Shown: positions 1 to 7,502 of the stretch, one piece after another
How the letters are laid out: every line of letters begins with the position of its first letter
Numbering within the stretch: the stretch's first letter is position 1
DNA from: Nocardia yamanashiensis NBRC 100130
GTDB lineage: Bacteria > Actinomycetota > Actinomycetes > Mycobacteriales > Mycobacteriaceae
DNA: 64,000 bases
Reading direction: 5' to 3'
Assembly: GCF_001613325.1 (NCBI RefSeq)
Contig: NZ_BDCD01000036.1
Span: forward strand, 39,273-103,272
Notes under the pieces: generated by a model
What the model saw: only the letters and a program-made list of their open reading frames with translations
What the model was told of the DNA's origin: nothing
The model's database searches: none
Translations under genes and position numbers: made by a program

Positions 1-1
1 T

Positions 2-1105
2 CCCTCGGCGTCGGTGGTGCCGGCGGCGCTAGCGGTCGCCGAGGCGGTCGGGGCGCGCGGGGCGGCGCTGCTGGACGCGGTCGCGGCCGGGATCGAGGTC
101 ACGGTGCGGATCGGGATGGCCGGATACGATGAGCGCCTGGGCAATTCGGTGTTCTTCGAGCGCGGGCTGCACGCCACCGCCATCTGCGGGACGCTGGGCG
201 CGGCGACCGCGGCGGCCATGTTGTACGGGCTGCCCGCCGACGGCATCGCGCACGCACTCGGCATCGCCGCGAGCATGGGATCCGGGTTGCTGGAGGCGAA
301 TCGGACCGGCGGCACGGTCAAGCGGGTGCACTGCGGCTGGGCGGCGCACGCCGGGGTCAGCGCGGCCGGTCTGGCCCGGCACGGCCTCACCGGGCCGCCG
401 ACCGTCATCGAGGGCAGATTCGGTCTACTGCAAGCGTTCTGCGGCGAGCAGGCGCGGGTTGCGGTGATATTGGACCGGCTCGGTGAGGAGTGGGAGCTGC
501 CCGGTGTCTTCTTCAAACCATATCCCTGCAACCACTTCACGCACGCCGGCATCGACGCAGCGCTGCGCCTGCGGGCTGCCGGCGTCACCGAGGACGCCGT
601 GGCTCGACTGATCTTGGGCACACCGACGCCGGCATTACGCACCATCGGCGAACCGCTGACCGCCAAGCGCAGACCGGAATCCGGTTACCACGCGGCGTTC
701 TCGGGGCCGTACACGGTGGCGGCGGCACTGCTGGGCGGCGGCGGTCTCGGAGTCTTCCACGCCGATTTCACCGATGCCGCCGCCCGCGACCCGCGCCGAA
801 TCGCTCTGGCCGCCAAGGTCGAATGCGTCTCGGACGCGCGGTGCGACGCGGTGTTCCCGCACCAGTTCCCGGCCGTTCTGAGCGCCGAACTGCACGACGG
901 GCGCATCCTGACCGAACGCGTGGAGGTCAATCGCGGCGGGCCGGGCAATCCGCTGTCGGCGCACGAGCTGACGACCAAGTTCCGGCTCAATCTCGAGTCC
1001 GCGGGCACCACGGCCCCGGCCGACGACATCAGCGAGATCGTCTATGCCCTGGCCGATCTCGACGACTTGGCGAAACTTCTTGCCGTGATCCGTCCGCCGG
1101 AATAG
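2..1105 (+). CDS. MmgE/PrpD family protein (5' truncated by window edge)
   Basis: The frame is open from base 2 without a stop, and the first residues (PSASVVPAALAVAE) match the interior of MmgE/PrpD proteins, so the true start lies upstream. About 367 residues are present of a family that is usually near 450. The MmgE/PrpD superfamily includes 2-methylcitrate dehydratase, cis-aconitate decarboxylase and similar dehydratases or isomerases of polycarboxylic acids. Internal features fit, such as the GTLGAATAAAML helix and the KPYPCNHFTH segment. Together with the nearby HMG-CoA-lyase-like and CoA-transferase genes it probably handles an organic acid made by the catabolic cluster. The exact substrate cannot be told from sequence. 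Confidence 0.85.
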   Translation, partial: PSASVVPAALAVAEAVGARGAALLDAVAAGIEVTVRIGMAGYDERLGNSVFFERGLHATAICGTLGAATAAAMLYGLPADGIAHALGIAASMGSGLLEANRTGGTVKRVHCGWAAHAGVSAAGLARHGLTGPPTVIEGRFGLLQAFCGEQARVAVILDRLGEEWELPGVFFKPYPCNHFTHAGIDAALRLRAAGVTEDAVARLILGTPTPALRTIGEPLTAKRRPESGYHAAFSGPYTVAAALLGGGGLGVFHADFTDAAARDPRRIALAAKVECVSDARCDAVFPHQFPAVLSAELHDGRILTERVEVNRGGPGNPLSAHELTTKFRLNLESAGTTAPADDISEIVYALADLDDLAKLLAVIRPPE

Positions 1106-1144
1106 GAAACCGGCCGATCTTCGGAGGGGCCCGACCGCTACGGC

Positions 1145-1170
1145 GGCCGGGCCATTCGGCATGCCCGGCC
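1145..1170 (+). terminator. Possible hairpin terminator after the MmgE/PrpD gene
   Basis: GGCCGGGC and GCCCGGCC form an 8-bp stem around a 10-base loop, 40 bases after the stop codon. No T-run follows, so termination is plausible rather than certain. Confidence 0.4.
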
Positions 1171-1227
1171 CGCCGTCCGGAATCCGAAACACGCAGCGGG
1201 AAAGCTCTTTTCGACACCTTCAACCCA

Positions 1228-1284
1228 TTGACTCACGAGCGTTTCAGACCCTTAATTGTCGCCATGAGAGAAACGTGGTTTCTC
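1228..1284 (+). promoter_or_regulatory. Promoter and operator of the secreted hydrolase gene
   Basis: TTGACT at 1228-1233 and CTTAAT at 1251-1256 are separated by 17 bases, a good -35/-10 pair. Just past the expected transcription start, 1268-1284 reads GAGAAAC-GTG-GTTTCTC, a perfect 7-bp inverted repeat that could be a repressor site or an mRNA hairpin. The hydrolase GTG start is at 1308. Confidence 0.55.
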
Positions 1285-1307
1285 GATGAGAGACAAGGGA
1301 GTCATCC

Positions 1308-2279
1308 GTGAGAACCAGAGCCCTGGCCGCCATCCTCGGCCTCACCGCGGCCCTCGCCGCCTACTGCGGAGCGGTCCAGCCCGCCGCGCATGCCGACGCC
1401 GCGGTCACCAAGGTGGAGAACAAGGTCGATATCCGCTGCCCTTTCCAGACCCTGCACCAGAGCAGCGACTGGTACTTCCCCGCCGGCAACCCCAAGGCCC
1501 TGCTGTGGCTGCAGCACGGGTTCACCGGCTCCAATGACGCCATGGACGACACCGCGCGCAAATTCGCCGAGCAAGGGTTCCTCGTCTTCGCCCCGACGCT
1601 CCCGACCGCCAACCTGCTCGGCTGTACCATCGCCAATCTCGGCAACAACACCGATTTCCTGCACAATGTGGCCGACCTGTTCGGCAAGGCCACCGACCCC
1701 GGGGACAAGCTCGGGCGCAGCTTCGCCGACGCCAAATCCAAAGCCGGGCGCGGGAACCTGACCCTGCCCACCGCGATGGTGTTCGCCGGGCATTCGGCCG
1801 GCGGCGAGGCGGTGCCCTATGTCGCGCAGCAATTGCGGTCCGGGTATGCCGGCGCGTTCGCCAATCTGCGCGGGCTGATCCTGTTCGACCCGGTGAAGAG
1901 CTTCATCGGCAACAACCTGAGCAGTTCGCTCAACCATCTGAGCAACACCACCCTGCCGGTGCTCGCCATCAGTGCTCCGCCCTACAGCTGCAACAACAAC
2001 GGCTCCGGCACCGCCGAACTGCAAGAGCAGCTGAACCGCTCGTTCCTGGGCGTGCGGCTCACCAGCGGCGCGCACATCGATGTCGAGGCCGCCAGCGCAC
2101 CCGGACCGGACAAGACCGCCTGCGGCACCCCGCAGGACAAGAATGTGGCCGCGCTGCAGAAACTCTCGACCGGCTGGGCGAACGATTTCGTCAGCGGTTC
2201 GACCACCGCGGATTACTACCCCGGTGGCGGCTACTACGAGGGCCTGCGCACCGCGGGCACCATCGAAACCCTGTCCTGA
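1308..2279 (+). CDS. Secreted alpha/beta hydrolase (lipase/esterase-like)
   Basis: This 323-residue protein has an N-terminal signal peptide (charged start, hydrophobic stretch about 4-20, then QPAAHADA as likely cleavage region). It carries the alpha/beta-hydrolase landmarks: an oxyanion segment LQHGFTG near residue 69, the nucleophile elbow GHSAGG near residue 162, and a late histidine in SGAHIDVEA. Four or more cysteines suggest disulfides outside the cell. The GTG start is preceded by AAGGGAG six bases upstream. It is a single-gene unit with its own promoter and a terminator behind it. Substrate is unknown; an esterase or lipase acting on extracellular lipids is the simplest reading. It does not obviously belong to the catabolic cluster. 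Confidence 0.85.
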   Translation: MRTRALAAILGLTAALAAYCGAVQPAAHADAAVTKVENKVDIRCPFQTLHQSSDWYFPAGNPKALLWLQHGFTGSNDAMDDTARKFAEQGFLVFAPTLPTANLLGCTIANLGNNTDFLHNVADLFGKATDPGDKLGRSFADAKSKAGRGNLTLPTAMVFAGHSAGGEAVPYVAQQLRSGYAGAFANLRGLILFDPVKSFIGNNLSSSLNHLSNTTLPVLAISAPPYSCNNNGSGTAELQEQLNRSFLGVRLTSGAHIDVEAASAPGPDKTACGTPQDKNVAALQKLSTGWANDFVSGSTTADYYPGGGYYEGLRTAGTIETLS

Positions 2280-2288
2280 TCCCCCTCG

Positions 2289-2326
2289 GCCCGTGGTGAC
2301 GGCGGAAGACCGTCCGCACCACGGGC
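2289..2326. terminator. Bidirectional terminator between convergent genes
   Basis: GCCCGTGGT at 2289-2297 pairs with ACCACGGGC at 2318-2326 (9 bp), with an inner GACGG/CCGTC extension. TTTC follows on the + strand. It lies exactly between the hydrolase and the convergent HMG-CoA-lyase-like gene. Confidence 0.65.
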
Positions 2327-2342
2327 TTTCGCCGGTCCGCGC

Positions 2343-3236
2343 TCAGGCTGCCGGGAAGCCGCCGGCGCGCCCGAGCAGGGCGGGCACCGGCTTGCCGAGC
2401 ACCTCGCCCAGCCAGGCGCCGGTCTCGCTGACCCGATCCATCCGGACACCGGTTTCGATACCCATGCGATCGAGCATGTACAGCAGGTCCTCGGTGGCGA
2501 TATTGCCGGTCGCGGCCGGAGCGAAGGGGCAGCCGCCGACACCGCCGGTGCTGGCGTCCAGGACGCGGGCGCCGGCCTCGAGCGCCGCGATCGCATTGGC
2601 GTATCCGGTGTTGCGGGTGTTGTGGAAATGGCAGCGCACCACCGCTTCCGGGGCCAGCGCGGCGGCGCCGGTCACCAGCGTGCGGACCCGGTCCGGGGTG
2701 CCGACGCCGATGGTGTCGGCCAGTGCGATCTCCTCCGGTCCTGCCGCGGCGACCCGGCGCACCAGATCCAGCACCCGCTGCGGGGGCACCTCCCCTTCGA
2801 ACGGACAGCCGAAGGCGGCCGCGATGGTGACGGTGCGGAGCAAGCCGGAGGCGGCGGCGCGATCGGCCAGCGCGTGCCAGCGGTCGATCCCTTCCCCGGT
2901 ACCGCAGCCCTGATTGCGGCGGCTGAAGGTATCCGTCGCCACCACGACGACATTGATCTCGTCCACGCCGCAGGCCAGCGCCCGGTCCAGGCCGCGCTCG
3001 TTGAACACCAGCCCGGCATAGGAGACGCCGTGACCGCGCGGTACGCCCGCCATCACCGCTTCGGCGTCGGCCATCTGCGGAACCCGTTGCGGGTTGACGA
3101 AACTCACCGCCTCGATACGGCGCAGCCCGGCCGCGACGGAGCGTTCGATCAGCCGGATCTTGTCGGCGGTGGCGACGATCTCCGATTCGTTCTGCAGTCC
3201 ATCCCTGGGCGCGACTTCCAGCACGGTGACTTCCAC
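2343..3236 (-). CDS. Hydroxymethylglutaryl-CoA lyase family protein
   Basis: HMG-CoA-lyase-like TIM-barrel enzyme of 297 residues, cleaving a 3-hydroxy-3-methyl-acyl-CoA type thioester to acetyl-CoA plus a keto or oxo acid. The N-terminal EVAPRDGLQNE motif, the central FGCPFEGEVP segment, the metal-site CHFHNTRNTGYAN motif and the GGCPFAPAATGN loop with the active-site cysteine are all present. The GTG at 3236 is chosen because GGAGG lies five bases upstream and it gives the usual short N-terminus; an ATG at 3248 in the same frame has no such site. It is divergent from a CoA transferase across a palindromic operator. The pair could activate and then cleave a branched acid. Confidence 0.88.
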   Translation of the reverse strand: MEVTVLEVAPRDGLQNESEIVATADKIRLIERSVAAGLRRIEAVSFVNPQRVPQMADAEAVMAGVPRGHGVSYAGLVFNERGLDRALACGVDEINVVVVATDTFSRRNQGCGTGEGIDRWHALADRAAASGLLRTVTIAAAFGCPFEGEVPPQRVLDLVRRVAAAGPEEIALADTIGVGTPDRVRTLVTGAAALAPEAVVRCHFHNTRNTGYANAIAALEAGARVLDASTGGVGGCPFAPAATGNIATEDLLYMLDRMGIETGVRMDRVSETGAWLGEVLGKPVPALLGRAGGFPAA

Positions 3237-3279
3237 GGCGACCTCCATAACTCATACCTTGCCGCGTTGTTTCTCTCAG

Positions 3280-3294
3280 GGATACAGTGTATCC
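3280..3294. promoter_or_regulatory. Palindromic operator between HMGL-like and CoA-transferase genes
   Basis: GGATAC-AGT-GTATCC is a perfect 6-bp inverted repeat with a 3-base spacer in the divergent promoter region. Its form resembles GntR/FCD or IclR sites, and TACAGT within it could serve as a -10 element for the + strand gene. Confidence 0.55.
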
Positions 3295-3368
3295 ACTTTC
3301 GCGTACCGTACCCCCGCCCGCGCCCCGATTCGATTGCGGCGGCGCGCGTTCCGAGATGGAGGGCCACC

Positions 3369-4580
3369 ATGCCAGCCGCACCGACCCCGACCGGCCCGCT
3401 GCGCGATCTGCGCGTCATCGAGATGGGCCAGCTGCTGGCCGGGCCGTTCTGCGGCCAATTGCTCGGCGATTTCGGCGCGGAGGTGATCAAGCTGGAGGCG
3501 CCCGGCGTCGGAGATCCCATGCGGCAGTGGGGCCGCGAACAGTCCCAGGGCAAATCCCTGTGGTGGCCGGTGGTGGCGCGCAACAAGAAATCGGTCACCT
3601 GCGATCTGCGGGATCCGGAGGGTCAGCGGCTGGCTCGTGAGCTCATCGCCCGCGCGGACATCGTGATCGAGAACTTCCGGCCGGGCACCATGGAGCGCTG
3701 GGGTCTGGGCTACGAGCAGCTGCGCGAAGGCAATCCGGGGCTGATCATGGTGCGGGTGACCGGGTACGGCCAGACCGGGCCGTACGCCCCGCGCGCCGGG
3801 TACGGCTCGATCGGCGAGGCCATGGGCGGAATCCGTTACACCACGGGCGATCCGGACTCCGCCCCGGCGCGCACCGGCATCTCGATCGGCGATTCACTGG
3901 CGGCGGTGTTCGCCACCATCGGCACCCTCGCAGCCGTCCATCACAAGGACCGCACCGGGCAGGGACAGCTGGTCGACTCGGCCATCTACGAAGCGGTGCT
4001 GGCCATGATGGAATCGCTGCTGCCCGAATACGCCATCACCGGATACCAGCGCGAACGCACCGGATCGGTGCTGCCCAACGTCTCCCCCAGCAATGTGTAT
4101 CCGACCGCGGGCGGGGAAATGATCCTCATCGCCGCCAATCAGGACTCCGTCTTCGCCCGGCTCACCGAACTCATGGGCCGGCCCGAATTGGCTTCGGATC
4201 CACGGTATTCCAACCACACCGCCCGCGGTGCGCGCATGGACGAGCTCGACGACCTGATCGCGGACTGGACCCGCGGCGCCGACGCCGACGACCTGCTCGA
4301 GCGGTTGCACCGCGGCGGCGTGCCCGCCGGGCGGATCTTCACCGCGCGCGATATGTTCGCCGACCCGCATTTCGCGGCCCGCGAGGCCATCGCGCGCATC
4401 GCCCATCCCGAGTTCGGCGAGCTGCCCATGGCGAACGTGGTGCCCAAGCTCAGCGCCACCCCCGGCAATATCCGGCACGCCGGACCCGAACTGGGACAGC
4501 ACAATTCCGAGATTCTCGGCGGACTCCTCGGCCTGGACACCGAGCAGCTCACCAAACTCGCCGCCACCGGCATCATCTGA
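3369..4580 (+). CDS. CaiB/BaiF-type (family III) CoA transferase
   Basis: Family III CoA transferase of 403 residues, moving CoA between carboxylic acids through an aspartyl-CoA intermediate. The N-terminal LRVIEMGQLLAGPFCGQLLGDFGAEVIKLE block is diagnostic, followed by DLRDPEGQ, ADIVIENFRPGTMERWGLG and the TGYGQTGPYAPRAGYG region. The start is set by GGAGG six bases before the ATG; the frame is open further upstream but overlaps the divergent operator. The stop is ten bases before the isochorismatase-like gene, so the two are likely co-transcribed. Substrate is unknown; succinyl-CoA-dependent activation of a dicarboxylic acid would fit the neighbours. Confidence 0.92.
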   Translation: MPAAPTPTGPLRDLRVIEMGQLLAGPFCGQLLGDFGAEVIKLEAPGVGDPMRQWGREQSQGKSLWWPVVARNKKSVTCDLRDPEGQRLARELIARADIVIENFRPGTMERWGLGYEQLREGNPGLIMVRVTGYGQTGPYAPRAGYGSIGEAMGGIRYTTGDPDSAPARTGISIGDSLAAVFATIGTLAAVHHKDRTGQGQLVDSAIYEAVLAMMESLLPEYAITGYQRERTGSVLPNVSPSNVYPTAGGEMILIAANQDSVFARLTELMGRPELASDPRYSNHTARGARMDELDDLIADWTRGADADDLLERLHRGGVPAGRIFTARDMFADPHFAAREAIARIAHPEFGELPMANVVPKLSATPGNIRHAGPELGQHNSEILGGLLGLDTEQLTKLAATGII

Positions 4581-4590
4581 GGACCGCGCG

Positions 4591-5223
4591 ATGCAGGATC
4601 TGAACGAGGACGCCCGCAACGCCGGCTACGGACTGCCCTTGGGCGCGGGCGAGCGCCCGGCAGTGCTGGTGATCGATGTGTGCGCCGCCTACGTCACCGA
4701 CGGCTCGCCGCTGCGCGCCCCGGTCGAGGACGCCGTCCGCGCCACCGCCACCCTGGTCGCCCACGCGCGAACACATGGCTATCCGGTCGTCTTCACCAGG
4801 GTCAGCTTCCGCCCCGGCACCACCGACGGCGGCCTGTTCCGGCGAAAGATCCCGAACCTGGCGGTCTTCGAAGCGGGCAACCCCCTCGGCGAATTCCTCG
4901 ACGACCCCCGCCCGCTCCCCGCCGAAGCCGTGGTGACCAAGCAATACCCGAGCGCATTCCACGGCACCGCCCTGGCCGGCAACCTCACCGCCGAACGCAT
5001 CGACACCCTGCTCATCACCGGCCTCACCACCAGCGGTTGCGTCCGCGCCACCGCCACCGACGCCATGCAGCACGGCTTCCGCAGCCTGGTCGTCGCCGAC
5101 GCCTGCGGCGACCGCGACCCGCGCCTGCACGACGCGAACCTCTACGACCTCAACGCGAAATACGCGGACGTGATCACCCTCGACGCCGCCCTGCACCTGC
5201 TGTCGCGACCCGGCCCCGACTGA
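4591..5223 (+). CDS. Isochorismatase-family cysteine hydrolase (amidase-like)
   Basis: A 210-residue cysteine hydrolase with the complete catalytic triad of the family: Asp29 (VIDVCAAY), Lys117 (VVTKQYPSAFHGT) and Cys150 (TTSGCVRATATDAM), plus the cis-peptide region before the cysteine. Family members hydrolyse N-carbamoylsarcosine, nicotinamide, maleamate, ureidoacrylate and isochorismate. The overall look (long N-terminus, SFRPGTTDGGLF loop) is closest to N-carbamoylsarcosine/maleamate amidases. GAGGA lies seven bases upstream of the ATG, and the gene directly follows the CoA transferase. In context it would release ammonia or a carbamoyl group from a ring-opened intermediate; this is inference. 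Confidence 0.88.
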   Translation: MQDLNEDARNAGYGLPLGAGERPAVLVIDVCAAYVTDGSPLRAPVEDAVRATATLVAHARTHGYPVVFTRVSFRPGTTDGGLFRRKIPNLAVFEAGNPLGEFLDDPRPLPAEAVVTKQYPSAFHGTALAGNLTAERIDTLLITGLTTSGCVRATATDAMQHGFRSLVVADACGDRDPRLHDANLYDLNAKYADVITLDAALHLLSRPGPD

Positions 5224-5295
5224 TCCCGGACCGGTCGAGGACTCGTGAGTGACGCACTCGGGGTGGGCGAGTCGATTCGTCGCCACCACGCCCGC

Positions 5296-5769
5296 TCACC
5301 CGGCTGCCGTCCGGCGGGCCGCGGCCAACCGCACGGCCTCGAGCACCTTGGCGTATCCGGTACAGCGGCACAGATTCCCGGCCAACGCTTCACGAATCTC
5401 GGCGTCGGTGGGGTCCGGATGCCGTTCGAGCAGGTCGTGGGATTGCACGATGAGTCCCGGGGTGCAGAAGCCGCACTGCACCGCACCGGTGTCGATGAAT
5501 GCCTGCTGCACCGGATCGAGGTCGCCGCCGCGGGCGAGTCCCTCCACGGTCCGCACCGAGCGGCCGTGCGCCTGACCCGCCGCCACCATGCACGAGCAGA
5601 CCGCGGTACCGTCCAGATACACGGTGCAGGAACCACATTCGCCCTGTTCACAAGCGTTCTTGGCGCCGGGGAGACCGATGCGGTCGCGCAGCACGGTCAA
5701 CAGGCTCTCCCCTTCCCAGACGTCCTCGACGGTCTCGTGCGAACCATTGATATCGAAGCTCACGCGCAT
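5296..5769 (-). CDS. (2Fe-2S)-binding small subunit of a molybdenum hydroxylase
   Basis: Small iron-sulfur subunit (157 residues) of the xanthine-dehydrogenase/CO-dehydrogenase family. The first cluster is bound by the plant-ferredoxin-type motif CEQGECGSCTVYLDG...C near residues 39-59, the second by CGFCTPG and NLCRCTGY near residues 98-137. Length matches stand-alone CoxS-type subunits. Its partners are not adjacent: the large Mo subunit is at 7503-9878 on the same strand with a regulator gene in between, and a CoxM-type FAD subunit lies at 18293-19201. The three are taken here to form one enzyme because no other copies are in the window and the second enzyme has its own fused small subunit. 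Confidence 0.93.
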   Translation of the reverse strand: MRVSFDINGSHETVEDVWEGESLLTVLRDRIGLPGAKNACEQGECGSCTVYLDGTAVCSCMVAAGQAHGRSVRTVEGLARGGDLDPVQQAFIDTGAVQCGFCTPGLIVQSHDLLERHPDPTDAEIREALAGNLCRCTGYAKVLEAVRLAAARRTAAG

Positions 5770-5993
5770 CGGCCCGGATTCCTTTCGTCAACCTCACCAT
5801 AAGAGGGGGGGCAGTTCGTCGCGACGGCGAACGGACACCGAAGCTGTTGTTGCCCAGCACTTTCGGCAATGCGGGTAAGTACAGCGGGCCGAGCTGCCTG
5901 CGGGCAAGAGGCCGAATGCTCGAAATGTGCCCCACCTCACAGTGGAAAGTTTGTGGGTATGTCCAGGCGCCCCAACTGTTAGCGTTGGCAACC

Positions 5994-7484
5994 GTGCGAC
6001 TGCGCTCCGTGCTCGCCATGACGGACCTGGGTCTCGAACTCATCACCGGCGAAGAAGACCTGGATCGTCTCGTGCGCTGGGCGGTCACCACCGACCTCTC
6101 CGATCCCAGCCGCTATCTCTCCGGAGACGAACTGGTGATCACCGGAATGCACTGGCGGCGAGACGATTCCGACAGCGATACCTTCGTGCGCGCGCTGGCC
6201 GGAGCCGGAGCCGCCGGCCTGATCGTGGGCCAGGCCCGGTACGGCTGGATCCCGGACGATGTCGTCGAAGCCTGCCGCCGGCACCGCATCCCGCTGCTGC
6301 GGGTGCCGGAGACGGTCACCTTCGCGACGGTGACCGAAGGGGTCAACCGCAGCCTGTCCACCGGCCGATCCGCCGACCTCGGCGCGGTGCTGGACCGCCA
6401 CCGGCAGGTCGTCACCGGCGGCGGGCTGGACTCGATCCTCGGCCTGATCGAACGTGATCTCGGAATCCGCTGCCGGATAACGTCTTTCACTGGACGGGTG
6501 CTGGCCGGGCAGCCGTTTCCGCCGGGCCATGAGATCGGTGCGGCCCTCGGCGTCCGCCTGCCGCCGTTCGTCGTGCGCGATCACGGAGCGCCGTACTCGG
6601 TCCTCGCGGTGCACGAGGACAGCGCCGCGCGCCCGATCAATCGGTATCTGGTCTGCGCAGGCGATTACACGGACTGGCCGATGGAGCGGCGCACGGTCCT
6701 GCGCGAGCTCGCCGCCATCGCCGCGCTGGAACACATCCGTGACGGCCGGCCTACCGTGCAGGACCGGATCGCTCAGGAATTGATCGAGATGATCGTCCGG
6801 GAAGCCGAACCGGCGGAGATCGTTTCGCGCCTGGAATTCATCGGCACGGTATCCGGGCGGCAGTACGTCGTGGTGGCGGCGGCAGCGGCGGAACTGCGCG
6901 CGGCCGAGCTGCGCGAGGTAGTGCGCGAGATCCTGCATGACCGAATCCCCGCGATCGGCATGCTCGACGGCGTGGGAATCGCGCTGATAGCAGCCGAAAA
7001 CGATGTCCCCCTGGCGATCCGCCGCGCGGTCGAATCACCCGCCGTGAGTCGGCACGGCGGCGGACTCGCCGTCGGCGTGAGCCGTGCGGTGGAACGCGCG
7101 GGCCTGCGCGGCGCGGTGGAGGAGGCGCGCCTCGCGTGCCGCACCGCCGCGGCCGGCGCCGGGCCCGCGCGCGTGGTCAGCCATGACGAGCTCGCCACCC
7201 ACGTCCTGCTGCTGTCCAGCGTCCCCGACGAAGTGCGCCGCATGTTCCGGCACCGCCTGCTCACCCCGCTGCACGCCTACGACCGGCGGCACCGCACCGA
7301 CCTCACGCACACGCTCGAGACGTTCCTGCGGGTGTCCGGCGCATGGACCACATGCGCCGAACTGCTCCATATTCACGTCAACACACTGCGCTACCGCATC
7401 CAGCGCATCGAGGAACTCACCGGGCGAGACCTGGCGCGCCTCGAGGATCGCGTGGACTTCTTCCTGGCCCTCACCCTGTGGTGA
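5994..7484 (+). CDS. PucR-family transcriptional regulator
   Basis: This 496-residue regulator has an N-terminal PucR domain (about 1-120, LELITGEEDLDRLVRWAVTTD and GDELVITG) and a C-terminal helix-turn-helix near 430-490 (TCAELLHIHVNTLRYRIQRIEELTG). PucR proteins often activate purine or allantoin use, and many actinobacterial ones sit beside catabolic operons. The GTG start is where family similarity begins (VRLRSVLAM). No ribosome site is visible, but TAGCGT eight bases upstream could be a -10 for a leaderless message. It lies between, and opposite to, the two subunit genes of the split molybdenum hydroxylase, so that enzyme is its likeliest target. Confidence 0.88.
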   Translation: MRLRSVLAMTDLGLELITGEEDLDRLVRWAVTTDLSDPSRYLSGDELVITGMHWRRDDSDSDTFVRALAGAGAAGLIVGQARYGWIPDDVVEACRRHRIPLLRVPETVTFATVTEGVNRSLSTGRSADLGAVLDRHRQVVTGGGLDSILGLIERDLGIRCRITSFTGRVLAGQPFPPGHEIGAALGVRLPPFVVRDHGAPYSVLAVHEDSAARPINRYLVCAGDYTDWPMERRTVLRELAAIAALEHIRDGRPTVQDRIAQELIEMIVREAEPAEIVSRLEFIGTVSGRQYVVVAAAAAELRAAELREVVREILHDRIPAIGMLDGVGIALIAAENDVPLAIRRAVESPAVSRHGGGLAVGVSRAVERAGLRGAVEEARLACRTAAAGAGPARVVSHDELATHVLLLSSVPDEVRRMFRHRLLTPLHAYDRRHRTDLTHTLETFLRVSGAWTTCAELLHIHVNTLRYRIQRIEELTGRDLARLEDRVDFFLALTLW

Positions 7485-7502
7485 ACAGCCGTGGCTACCG
7501 GG

